In this document: positions 33,633-41,494 of the stretch, in pieces
Layout of the letters: each line of letters starts with the position of its first letter
How positions within the stretch are numbered: position 1 is the stretch's first letter
The notes under the pieces: generated by a model
Databases searched by the model: none
Seen by the model: only the letters and a program-made list of their open reading frames with translations
Told to the model about the DNA's origin: nothing
NCBI RefSeq assembly: GCF_049065735.1
Contig: NZ_JBAKHD010000001.1
Coordinates: forward strand, 558,001 to 622,000
Reading direction: 5' to 3'
DNA length: 64,000 nt
Origin: Paramesorhizobium sp049065735
Lineage (GTDB): Bacteria > Pseudomonadota > Alphaproteobacteria > Rhizobiales > Rhizobiaceae
Program-made: the position numbers and the translations under genes

Positions 33633-33666
33633 AGAGCGTGATGCCCGCACGGGCGCATCACGCTCT
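33633..33666. terminator. Bidirectional hairpin between convergent genes
   Basis: AGAGCGTGATGC and GCATCACGCTCT form a 12-bp perfect stem around a loop that itself contains GCCCG/CGGGC. It lies downstream of the LysE gene and at the very end of the convergent 54-residue gene. T-runs are weak, so it may be a repeat rather than a strict terminator. Confidence 0.5.
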
Positions 33667-33829
33667 AAGCCGGCTTTTTGCGGGTCAGGATCGAGCGGCG
33701 ATTGTCGTTGCGCGCATCCGAGCGGCCGCGCGGCGCGGCAAGCAGGGCGGCGACCAGCGCGGCCGGCCCGATCTCGCGATAATGCTCGGTCAACCTATCC
33801 CGTCGCGGCGTCAGGGCTTTCTTGGTCAT
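33665..33829 (-). CDS. Small basic hypothetical protein (54 residues)
   Basis: AGGAG lies about 8 bases before an ATG opening MTKKALTPRRDRLTEHYREI, then GPAALVAALLAAPRG and a basic tail ending RKKPA. The central AALVAALLAA could form a short amphipathic helix. The strong ribosome binding site supports expression. I do not recognise the family. Its stop codon overlaps the end of the hairpin at 33633. Confidence 0.55.
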   Translation of the reverse strand: MTKKALTPRRDRLTEHYREIGPAALVAALLAAPRGRSDARNDNRRSILTRKKPA

Positions 33830-34182
33830 GGCAGGGCTCCTTCTCGTGTTCTGGAGCCACATATTCTTCGGTGGATTCGGACTGAAAAAAGGCTGCTTGC
33901 CGCCGGATTTGGGGAATTCAGGTTAATTTGGATTAACCATGAAATGTGTTGCCGGAAGGCCACGTATTCAGTGGGTGAGTTGTGGCTTGACGCCGTCCGC
34001 TCCGGCGGGAATAGTGCGCCTCATGAAAACGCCATCCGCACCGATTTGCATTTGTGTGATCATTATCGGCTAGCAATCTGCTGGCCCGGCCGTTTTCGTC
34101 TCCTTATCCCTTGAAAAGATGACAACGCCCCGGCCAGCCGGAATGGGTCAATTTCGCCCGATGACCGGGCAGGGAGACATAT
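33830..34182. other. 353-base gene-free stretch before cysS
   Basis: The stretch shows no convincing gene. It must hold promoters for both flanking genes. The only weak candidate is TTGACG with AATAGT 17 bases downstream, at 33987-34015, reading toward cysS. Copies of repeat families A to E are absent. Confidence 0.4.
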
Positions 34183-35679
34183 ATGACGAAGGCCGCGCAA
34201 CTGCGCCTCTATAACACGCTGACGCACCGGAAGGAGGACTTCGCGCCGATCGATCCGGAGAATGTGCGCATGTATGTCTGCGGTCCCACGGTCTATGATT
34301 ATGCCCATATCGGCAATGCAAGGCCTGTGATCGTCTTTGACGTGCTGTTCCGGCTTTTGCGGCATGTCTATGGCGAGAGCCACGTCACCTATGCCCGCAA
34401 TATCACCGATGTGGACGACAAAATTAACGCCCGCGCCGCCAGGGATTATCCCGACCTGCCGCTGAATGAGGCGATCCGCAAGGTGACGGAGGCGACCAAT
34501 GCCCAGTTCCAGGCGGATGTGGCGACCCTGGGCTGCCTGCCTCCCACCACGCAGCCGCGCGCGACCGAATATTTGGAGGAAATGCGCGCGCTCATCGACC
34601 GGCTGGTTCAGCGCGGCTTCGCCTATGTCGCCGACGACCACGTGCTCTTTTCCGTCGCCTCGATGGACGGGGCGAAGGGCCTGCCGCGCTATGGCGCGCT
34701 TGCCCGCCGCTCGCTCGACGAGATGATCGCCGGCGCCCGCGTCGATGTCGCCTCCTACAAGCGCGACGAGATGGATTTCGTGCTGTGGAAGCCGTCGAAA
34801 GAAGGCGAGCCGGGCTGGCCGTCGCCCGCGGGCATCCCGGTTCCGGGTCGTCCCGGCTGGCATATAGAGTGCTCGGCCATGTCCATGGCCAAGCTGCTGA
34901 CGCCCTTCGGCGGCGGGCTCGAATGCGACGATCCCCAGAAGAACGTCTTCGACATCCACGCCGGCGGCATCGATCTGGTCTTCCCGCACCACGAAAACGA
35001 AATCGCCCAATCCTGCTGCGCCTTCGGGACGGAGCGCATGGCCAATGTCTGGATGCACAACGGCTTCCTGCAGGTCGAAGGCCAGAAAATGTCGAAGAGC
35101 CTGGGCAATTTCGTGACGATCCATGAGTTGCTTGCGACCGAGAAGCTGGGCGGGCGCCAATGGCCGGGCGAAGTGCTGCGGCTGGCGATGCTGATGACGC
35201 ATTACCGGCAGCCGATCGATTTCACGGCCAACGCGCTTGCCGAGGCGGAGAAGACGCTCGACGCCTGGTACCGCGCCGTGGGCGACATCGATGCGGACGA
35301 TGATGTCAGCGCCGATCTTTTTGACGCGCTGGCCGATGATTTGAACACTTCGAAGGCCATTGCCGTGTTGCACGAACTTCGCGGTGAGGCGTTCAAGGGG
35401 TCGGACGAGGCGAAACGCAGCCTGAAGAAGAGCGCCAGCCTTCTGGGATTGCTCACTGTTACGGAAAGCGAATGGCTGGCGAGCAAGGCGCGAAACATCG
35501 CCATCGACGAAGCAGCCATTGAGGCGAGCATCGCGGAGCGGCTGGTGTTTTTAAAGGAGAAGAACTTCCCCGAGGCTGACCGCATCCGCAATGCGCTGCT
35601 GGAAAAGGGCGTGCAGTTGAAGGACGGCAAGGACCCGGCGACGGGTGAGCGCGTGACGACGTGGGAGGTGAAGAGGTGA
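34183..35679 (+). CDS. cysS: Cysteinyl-tRNA synthetase
   Basis: This 498-residue class I synthetase (EC 6.1.1.16) charges tRNA-Cys. Seen are the zinc-ligand Cys and HIGH-type motif in VCGPTVYDYAHIGNARP, the second zinc site in WHIECSAMS, the FPHHENEIAQ motif and the KMSKS loop QKMSKSLGNF. The C-terminal anticodon domain is complete. The ATG has CAGGGAGA upstream. It ends shortly before a B-family repeat. Confidence 0.97.
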   Translation: MTKAAQLRLYNTLTHRKEDFAPIDPENVRMYVCGPTVYDYAHIGNARPVIVFDVLFRLLRHVYGESHVTYARNITDVDDKINARAARDYPDLPLNEAIRKVTEATNAQFQADVATLGCLPPTTQPRATEYLEEMRALIDRLVQRGFAYVADDHVLFSVASMDGAKGLPRYGALARRSLDEMIAGARVDVASYKRDEMDFVLWKPSKEGEPGWPSPAGIPVPGRPGWHIECSAMSMAKLLTPFGGGLECDDPQKNVFDIHAGGIDLVFPHHENEIAQSCCAFGTERMANVWMHNGFLQVEGQKMSKSLGNFVTIHELLATEKLGGRQWPGEVLRLAMLMTHYRQPIDFTANALAEAEKTLDAWYRAVGDIDADDDVSADLFDALADDLNTSKAIAVLHELRGEAFKGSDEAKRSLKKSASLLGLLTVTESEWLASKARNIAIDEAAIEASIAERLVFLKEKNFPEADRIRNALLEKGVQLKDGKDPATGERVTTWEVKR

Positions 35680-35706
35680 CACTCGGCAACGCGGTGCGTG
35701 CGATTC

Positions 35707-35864
35707 ACCCCCCTCTGCCCTGCCGGGCATCTCCCCCTCAAGGGGGGAGATTGGGCCTTCATCGAAGTCGGCATCAATCGTGGGCGTTGAAGGTTAAGCG
35801 GGAATGGCCGTGTCAGCCAATCTCCCCCCTTGAGGGGGAGATGCCCGGCGGGGCAGAGGGGGGT
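35707..35864. repeat. Family B palindrome (copy 3), before the DUF559 gene
   Basis: This is a full copy with the same arms as 10635 and 12029. The spacer between arms differs in sequence but is similar in length. It ends 8 bases before the ATG of the DUF559 nuclease gene, so that gene's promoter and leader are formed by or lie upstream of the repeat. Confidence 0.9.
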
Positions 35865-35872
35865 GTCTAGCG

Positions 35873-36256
35873 ATGCCCTCTCATCGTGCTGTTCCCGCCA
35901 TCAACCGCCAGAATGCGCGCAAGATGCGCAAGGCGATGACCGATGCCGAGCTGAAGCTCTGGAATGAACTGCGCGCTCATCGTCTAATGGGGCTAAGCTT
36001 CCGCCGGCAGCTTCCTATTGCTGGCTATATCGTCGATTTCGCCTGCCCTGCAAAAAAGCTGATTATCGAGATTGATGGCTCGCAGCACGGCGAAGAGGAA
36101 AACATCAGGGCGGACCACGCACGCACCCGCAAGCTTGAAGCGCTTGGCTGGCGCATCCTCCGTTTCTGGAACGATGACATCCTGCGCGACATTGATGGCG
36201 TATGCCGGCATATCGTTGCCATCGCCGGTTCGCCAACGGAGGAGATACTGCAATGA
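35873..36256 (+). CDS. DUF559 (Vsr-like endonuclease fold) protein
   Basis: A 127-residue single-domain protein of the restriction-endonuclease-like superfamily. KMRKAMTDAELKLWNELRAH, then FRRQLPIAGYIVDFACPAKK and IIEIDGSQHGEE, give the D...ExD-type metal site. It also has ALGWRILRFWNDDI. Such proteins are related to Vsr mismatch endonucleases. It lies directly behind a B-family palindrome and overlaps the GFA gene by four bases. A role in repeat movement is a hypothesis only. Confidence 0.85.
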   Translation: MPSHRAVPAINRQNARKMRKAMTDAELKLWNELRAHRLMGLSFRRQLPIAGYIVDFACPAKKLIIEIDGSQHGEEENIRADHARTRKLEALGWRILRFWNDDILRDIDGVCRHIVAIAGSPTEEILQ

Positions 36257-36726
36257 CCCAGAACGAACTCTACACCGGCGGTTGCCAGTGCGGCGCTGTT
36301 CGCTTCCGCGTGGAGGGCAAACTGACAGACGGCTCGATCTGTCATTGCCGCATGTGCCAGAAAGCATTTGGAAACGTCTTTGCGTCGCTCGTTTCCGTCC
36401 CCGAGGAAGGGTTGACCTGGACGCGCAGCACACCGAAGCGTTTTCAGTCGTCGAACCATGTCAGGCGAGGCTTCTGCGAGAATTGCGGCACGCCGCTGAC
36501 CTATGAAGCGCCTGACGGTATCGCGCTCGCCATCGGCGCCTTCGATCATCCGGAAAAGATCGAAATGGCGGTGCAATGGGGCCTGGAGGGCAAGCTGCCG
36601 CAAACCGATACGCTTTCGCAGCTGCCGGGACATACGACGATGGAAGACCCGCACGCCATCAACTTCCTGAAAGGGCTCGTCTCCTATCAGCATCCCGACC
36701 ATGATACCGACCAATGGCCCGCATGA
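36253..36726 (+). CDS. GFA (glutathione-dependent formaldehyde-activating)-like protein
   Basis: A 157-residue zinc-binding protein of the GFA/CENP-V fold. Cys ligands are in GGCQCGAVRFRVEG, ICHCRMCQKAFGN and FCENCGTPLTYE, followed by GAFDHPEKIEM. Most family members are of unknown substrate. ATG 36253 overlaps the DUF559 stop by four bases. It precedes cimA by 52 bases but is probably functionally unrelated. Confidence 0.9.
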   Translation: MTQNELYTGGCQCGAVRFRVEGKLTDGSICHCRMCQKAFGNVFASLVSVPEEGLTWTRSTPKRFQSSNHVRRGFCENCGTPLTYEAPDGIALAIGAFDHPEKIEMAVQWGLEGKLPQTDTLSQLPGHTTMEDPHAINFLKGLVSYQHPDHDTDQWPA

Positions 36727-36778
36727 TCGGGGGCCGCAGCCGAGCGCCAGCCCACAGGGTCGAAAAGGATCAAAATCA

Positions 36779-38392
36779 GTGAAAAAAGAGCGCATCTATC
36801 TCTACGACACGACCCTGCGGGATGGCCAGCAGACACCGGGCATCGATTTTTCGCTCGAGGCCAAGAAGGCGATTGCCGCCATGCTGGACGAGTTCGGCAT
36901 CGATTATGTCGAGGGTGGTTATCCCGGTGCAAACCCCACCGACACGGCCTTCTTCAAGCGCAGGCAGACCGCGCGGGCGAAATTCGTCGCCTTCGGCATG
37001 ACCAAGCGGGCCGGAATATCCGTATCCAACGATCCCGGCCTGTCGGCGCTGCTGCAAACGGTCTGCGACGCGGTCTGCTTCGTCGCCAAAAGTTGGGATT
37101 ATCATGTGAAGGTGGCGCTCGGCTGTACGAATGAGGAAAACCTGGAGGGGATCACCACGTCAGTCACCGCCGCCCGCATGGCCGGCAAGGAGGCGATGGT
37201 CGATTGCGAGCATTTCTTCGACGGCTACAAGGCGAACCCCGATTACGCGCTCGCCTGCGCCGCCGCCGCCTATGAGGCGGGCGCGCGCTGGGTGGTGCTG
37301 TGCGACACCAATGGCGGCACGCAGCCGGGCGAGGTGGCGGAAATCGTCCATGCGGTGAGAAAGGTCGTGCCCGGCGAGCGGCTCGGCATCCACGCGCATA
37401 ACGATACGGAGCAGGCGGTGGCCGTCTCCCTCGCCGCCATCGATGCGGGCGTCCGTCAGGTGCAGGGAACGCTCAACGGTATCGGCGAGCGCTGCGGCAA
37501 CGCCAATCTGGTGGCACTGATCCCGACCCTGATGCTGAAGCCCTATTGGGCGGATCGGTTCGAGACGGGCATCACGCCGGAGGCGCTGGCGAACATCACC
37601 CGCCTCTCCCACACTTTCGACGATATATTGAACCGCGCGCCGGACGAGCAGGCCGCCTATGCCGGCACTTCGGCCTTCGCCACCAAGGCCGGCATCCATG
37701 CCTCGGCGTTGCTCAAGGACCCCGCGACCTATGAGCATGTCCCACCGGAAGCGGTCGGCAACCGCCGCCGGGTCATGGTTTCGGACCAGGGCGGCAAGTC
37801 CAATTTCATTGCAGAGCTCGAGCGGCGCGGCATCAAGGTAGCCAAGGACGATCCGCGCCTCGATACGCTGATCGCTCTGGTCAAGGAACGCGAGGCGGCG
37901 GGCTACGCCTATGAAAGCGCCGATGCCAGCTTCGAGCTCCTGGCGCGGGGCGTTCTCGGCGCGATTCCGCATTTCTTCACAGTCGATTCCTTCCGCTGCA
38001 TCGTGGAACGCCGTTTCGACGCCATCGGCAATCTGAAGACCGTCTCGGAGGCGGTGGTGAAGGTCGAGATCGACGGCGAGGTGCGCATGTCCGTCGCCGA
38101 AGGCCGCGGCCCCATAAATGCGCTCGATATCGCCCTGCGCAAGGATCTGGGCCGCTATCAGGTCGAGATAGAGGACATGGAACTGGCCGACTTCAAGGTG
38201 CGCATCCTCAACGGCGGCACCGACGCCGTCACCCGCGTGCTTATAGAATCGCAGGACGGCACCGGCGCGCGGTGGAGAACCGTCGGCGTCTCCGACAATG
38301 TGATCGATGCGTCGTTCCAGGCGCTGATGGATTCGGTGGTATACAAGCTGATGAAGAACCGCGAAATGGCGGGGTTGGTGGCGGCTGAGTGA
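36779..38392 (+). CDS. cimA: (R)-citramalate synthase
   Basis: A 537-residue member of the LeuA/homocitrate synthase family. It condenses pyruvate and acetyl-CoA to citramalate (EC 2.3.3.21), a threonine-independent route to isoleucine. Seen are LYDTTLRDGQQTPGIDFS, VEGGYPGANPTD, the metal motif LGIHAHNDTEQAVA, GTLNGIGERCGNANL and the C-terminal allosteric domain. GTG 36779 with AAGGA about 10 bases upstream is chosen because the barrel starts immediately after it. Confidence 0.92.
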   Translation: MKKERIYLYDTTLRDGQQTPGIDFSLEAKKAIAAMLDEFGIDYVEGGYPGANPTDTAFFKRRQTARAKFVAFGMTKRAGISVSNDPGLSALLQTVCDAVCFVAKSWDYHVKVALGCTNEENLEGITTSVTAARMAGKEAMVDCEHFFDGYKANPDYALACAAAAYEAGARWVVLCDTNGGTQPGEVAEIVHAVRKVVPGERLGIHAHNDTEQAVAVSLAAIDAGVRQVQGTLNGIGERCGNANLVALIPTLMLKPYWADRFETGITPEALANITRLSHTFDDILNRAPDEQAAYAGTSAFATKAGIHASALLKDPATYEHVPPEAVGNRRRVMVSDQGGKSNFIAELERRGIKVAKDDPRLDTLIALVKEREAAGYAYESADASFELLARGVLGAIPHFFTVDSFRCIVERRFDAIGNLKTVSEAVVKVEIDGEVRMSVAEGRGPINALDIALRKDLGRYQVEIEDMELADFKVRILNGGTDAVTRVLIESQDGTGARWRTVGVSDNVIDASFQALMDSVVYKLMKNREMAGLVAAE

Positions 38393-38526
38393 GGTGCCGG
38401 CCAACCAATCACCAAAATTCATCATTCATCACAATAATTCAATGGATTTCATGCCAGCTTGAGAGCAAGAGCCGGATATCCAGGCACGCGCAACAGTGCC
38501 AAATATCGAGGTCAGGGAGATAAATC

Positions 38527-39438
38527 ATGACAGACACAACCCTTGACCGGGGCCGGATGTCGGACGGCGTTCGCGGTTTCGGCTTTGCATTTTCCGCCTT
38601 TCTGATGTGGGGCTTCCTGCCTCTCTATATGAAGCAGGTCTCGCATATTCCTCCGGCCGAAGTGGTGGCGCACCGCGTTCTCTGGTCGATTCCCGCCGCT
38701 GCCATCGTGCTTTTCCTGATGGGCAACCTCAGGGACATCATGACTGCGCTGCGCAATCCGCGCACGCTCATGATGGCATGCCTGACCGCCGGGCTCATCA
38801 CGATCAACTGGGGCATTTATGTCTGGGCGATCGCCGATGGGCGGACGCTGGAGACGGCCCTCGGCTATTACATCAACCCTATTCTCAACGTGCTCCTCGG
38901 CGCGGTGCTCCTGCATGAGAAGCTCAACCGCGCCCAGATGGTGGCGGTCGGGCTGGCGGTTGCCGCCGTGGTGCTGCTCACCGTCAAGGCGGGCGGCCTG
39001 CCATGGGTCTCGCTCGCGCTGGCGCTGAGCTTCGGCTTCTACGGCTTCTTCCGCAAGACGCTGCCCATCGGCCCGTCGCAAGGCTTCATGCTGGAGGTGC
39101 TGATCCTCTCCATCCCGGCGCTCGGCTATCTCATCTGGCTGCTCGCCCATGGCCAGGATCATTTCGTCGCCGGGCCGTCGTGGAACGTGTTCCTGCTAAT
39201 GATGGCAGGCCCGGTCACCGCCGCGCCCCTCATCTGCTATGCCTTCGGAGCCAAGCTCCTGCGCTACACCACCATCGGCATCATGCAATATATCGGCCCG
39301 ACGATCATTTTCCTGATCGCCGTGTTTTGGTTCAGGGAGCCGTTCTCGACCGTCCAGTTCATCGCCTTCCTGCTGATCTGGGCGGGGCTGGGGATTTATA
39401 CCTGGTCGAGCCTGGCGGAGGCGAGGAAGAAGGATTAG
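38527..39438 (+). CDS. rarD: EamA-family transporter RarD
   Basis: A 303-residue, 10-helix inner-membrane protein. It opens with FSAFLMWGFLPLYMKQVSHI and PPAEVVAHRVLWSIP, the RarD signature. Later motifs include NWGIYVWAIADGRTLETALG and YYINPILNVLLG. Substrate of RarD proteins is unclear. AGGGAGA precedes the ATG. An A-family repeat separates it from the convergent CorA-like gene. Confidence 0.92.
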   Translation: MTDTTLDRGRMSDGVRGFGFAFSAFLMWGFLPLYMKQVSHIPPAEVVAHRVLWSIPAAAIVLFLMGNLRDIMTALRNPRTLMMACLTAGLITINWGIYVWAIADGRTLETALGYYINPILNVLLGAVLLHEKLNRAQMVAVGLAVAAVVLLTVKAGGLPWVSLALALSFGFYGFFRKTLPIGPSQGFMLEVLILSIPALGYLIWLLAHGQDHFVAGPSWNVFLLMMAGPVTAAPLICYAFGAKLLRYTTIGIMQYIGPTIIFLIAVFWFREPFSTVQFIAFLLIWAGLGIYTWSSLAEARKKD

Positions 39439-39440
39439 CG

Positions 39441-39588
39441 CCTCCTTCCCCCTTGCGGGGAAGGTGCCCGCGTTAGCGGGCGGATGGGGGTGGTGACGCT
39501 TGCGCCACTTTCTCCAGCAAAAGCGCGGACGTCACCGCCCCCATCCGTCTGCTCCGCAGACACCTTCCCCGCAAGGGGGAAGGAAGGC
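39441..39588. repeat. Family A mosaic palindrome, short form (copy 4)
   Basis: CTCCTTCCCCCTTGCGGGGA, AGGTGCCCGCGTTAGCGGGC and GGATGGGGGTGGTGACG are mirrored by GACGTCACCGCCCCCATCCG and CACCTTCCCCGCAAGGGGG. It sits exactly between two convergent genes and could terminate both. Confidence 0.88.
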
Positions 39589-39595
39589 GTGAGCG

Positions 39596-40585
39596 CTACC
39601 GCCCCGCGCCCCCAATCCTCCTGACAATTAAAAACACCCCCGCGGAGATCGCCAGCGCGACGATCACCACCGTCCAGAAACCGTGCGGCTGGTCGGCGAA
39701 GGGCGCGCCGGCGGTGTTCATGCCGAAGAAGCCGGAAATGACGGTGGAGGGCAGCAGCACCGCCGTCATCACCGAGAGCACATAAAGCAGCCGGTTGGAG
39801 CGGTGGGCGAGCTTGGCCATCAACTCTTCCTGCAACAGCCGCGCCCGCAATTGCAATTGCTCGCTCTCCTGATGGAGCGCACCCGCACGCTGCGAGAGGT
39901 TTTCCACGATATCCGCCAGCGCCTCGGGAAATTCCTTGCGGTGGGCCTGTTCCAGATGCCTGAGCAGATTGGCGGTAATGGAGAGATAGCGGTGCGAGGC
40001 GACGATCTGGCGGCGCACCGGCACCAGCCGCTCGCTTTCGTCCTGCCAGGAATCGTCGACGATATGGTCCTCGATGGAATCGAGCTTCTGGCCGAGTTCC
40101 GAAAGCTGCAGCCGCAGCCGCTCCAGAAAGCGGCGCATAATGCGCTCGAACAGGCGGGCCGGGGAGGGCGGTTTCAGAAGACCCTGATCGAGCGCCTGCC
40201 TGATATCGTCAACCGATTGCAGCGGATGCTTGCGCCCGCTGATGAAGCGGTCCTCGCTGAACGAGAAGCGGAAATAGCCGGGCTCACGCCCATCACCATA
40301 ATGCTCGTGCTGCATGTCAGGGATTTCGCCGAAGAGCCAGCCATCCTCATATTCAATGTAATAGCGGTCCGAGCCCGAAAGCAGGCTCTCCTTGACGAGC
40401 GCAGGCACCGTTTCCGCCTCGATGGCCTTGCGTCCGCGCGTGTCGGCCAGCGCGTAATGAAACCATGTCCAGCGCGCATCGTTAGGAGCCACGCGCTCGC
40501 CGGAAGCATCGAAGGCATAGAAGGAGATAATGCCGGCCTCGCGGAAGAAGGCGGCGGGTTGATGAATGGGAGATTGATCCGCCAT
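39596..40585 (-). CDS. CorA/ZntB-family divalent metal transporter
   Basis: A 329-residue protein. A long cytoplasmic N-terminal domain is followed by a coiled helix (about 150-260) and two C-terminal transmembrane helices. The pore signature GMN occurs in SGFFGMNTAGAPFADQPHGF. The GMN context and overall length fit ZntB (zinc) as well as CorA (magnesium). A D-type repeat lies upstream of its start. Confidence 0.88.
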   Translation of the reverse strand: MADQSPIHQPAAFFREAGIISFYAFDASGERVAPNDARWTWFHYALADTRGRKAIEAETVPALVKESLLSGSDRYYIEYEDGWLFGEIPDMQHEHYGDGREPGYFRFSFSEDRFISGRKHPLQSVDDIRQALDQGLLKPPSPARLFERIMRRFLERLRLQLSELGQKLDSIEDHIVDDSWQDESERLVPVRRQIVASHRYLSITANLLRHLEQAHRKEFPEALADIVENLSQRAGALHQESEQLQLRARLLQEELMAKLAHRSNRLLYVLSVMTAVLLPSTVISGFFGMNTAGAPFADQPHGFWTVVIVALAISAGVFLIVRRIGGAGR

Positions 40586-40596
40586 GCCGCCTCCTT

Positions 40597-40666
40597 GGTG
40601 AATGGTGAAATAGTGAATGGTGAATAGGGCGTTCTATTCGCTATTTCACCATTCCCTATTCACCGT
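40597..40666. repeat. Variant D-like inverted array with GTGAAT units
   Basis: GGTGAATGGTGAAATAGTGA, ATGGTGAATAGGG, then a loop and CTATTCGCTATTTCACCATT, CCCTATTCACC form an imperfect hairpin built from GTGAATGG/GTGAAATA units. It is related to the GTGAATAA unit of the D array at 64 and to the small inverted repeat before panB. Confidence 0.75.
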
Positions 40667-41272
40667 TTACATCCTTTCGATGACGCTCTTGTCACCGTCC
40701 GCCTCGCCTCGCGACGCGGCATCGAGAATGGCGGGGATGATGTCTTCCGCGTTGTCCACGATCAGCGGCCTGACGAGATGGCCGGTATGGATGAAGCCCT
40801 CGGCGCGCATATGGTCGAGCATGGCGATCATCGGCTGCCAGAAGCCGCCGATATTGGCGAGCACCATCGGCTTCCTGTGATGACCAAGCTGCGCCCAGGT
40901 CATCATCTCCACGATTTCCTCTACAGTGCCGATGCCGCCGGGCAGGGTGACGAACGCATCCGCGCGCTGGAACATCAGCTGCTTGCGCTGGTGCATATCC
41001 TCGGTGACGATGAGTTCGGAGAGGTGCTCGAGCGCCTCTTCCGTGGCTTCCTTGCGCATCAGGAATTTCGGGATGATGCCCGTCACCTTGCCGCCCGCCG
41101 CCATGACGCCCTCGGCGACAGCGCCCATGATGCCGCGCGTGCCCCCGCCATAGACCAGCGAAAGTCCATGCTCGGCAATCGCCCGTCCCAGCGCGAGGCC
41201 GGACTGTTTATAGAGTGGGTTCAGGCCCGTGGACGAGCCGCAATAAACGCATATGGATCGAATCTTGCTCAT
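40667..41272 (-). CDS. LOG-family nucleotide 5'-monophosphate phosphoribohydrolase
   Basis: A 201-residue TIGR00730 Rossmann-fold protein. Seen are IRSICVYCGSSTGLNPLY, LVYGGGTRGIMGAVAEGV and the signature LPGGIGTVEEIVEMM (PGGxGTxxE, with catalytic Glu). Plant and bacterial relatives release cytokinin bases or cleave nucleoside monophosphates. In bacteria of this group the physiological substrate is uncertain. Confidence 0.9.
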   Translation of the reverse strand: MSKIRSICVYCGSSTGLNPLYKQSGLALGRAIAEHGLSLVYGGGTRGIMGAVAEGVMAAGGKVTGIIPKFLMRKEATEEALEHLSELIVTEDMHQRKQLMFQRADAFVTLPGGIGTVEEIVEMMTWAQLGHHRKPMVLANIGGFWQPMIAMLDHMRAEGFIHTGHLVRPLIVDNAEDIIPAILDAASRGEADGDKSVIERM

Positions 41273-41310
41273 GAGGCGGAATAGGGCAGGTCAAGCGGGA
41301 GGCGTCAAGC

Positions 41311-41393
41311 GGGATTAAGGGAGTACGGGAATAGGGGAGTAAGGGAGTAAGGCGTCTTTCCCTACTCCCCTATTCCCTTATTCCCCTACTCCC
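41311..41393. repeat. Family D inverted octamer array (copy 5)
   Basis: Left arm units GGGAGTAC, GGGAATAG, GGGAGTAA, GGGAGTAA; right arm units CTACTCCC, CTATTCCC, TTATTCCC, CTACTCCC. It lies in the 222-base divergent gap between the LOG-family gene and the LysM gene, about 100 bases before the LysM ATG. Confidence 0.87.
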
Positions 41394-41494
41394 ATAAATT
41401 AAGGCAACTACGATTTAACCAGTGCAATTCCCTGCATTTTCTTGTCGGCCCGATGAAAAAGCGATAAATCATAAGTGAAAAAGGGACAGGGGAC

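Noticed and set aside
33987..34015. Promoter for cysS (TTGACG, 17 bases, AATAGT)
   Set aside because: The -10 match is poor and it lies about 170 bases from the start codon. It is mentioned in the gap entry but not listed as a separate feature.
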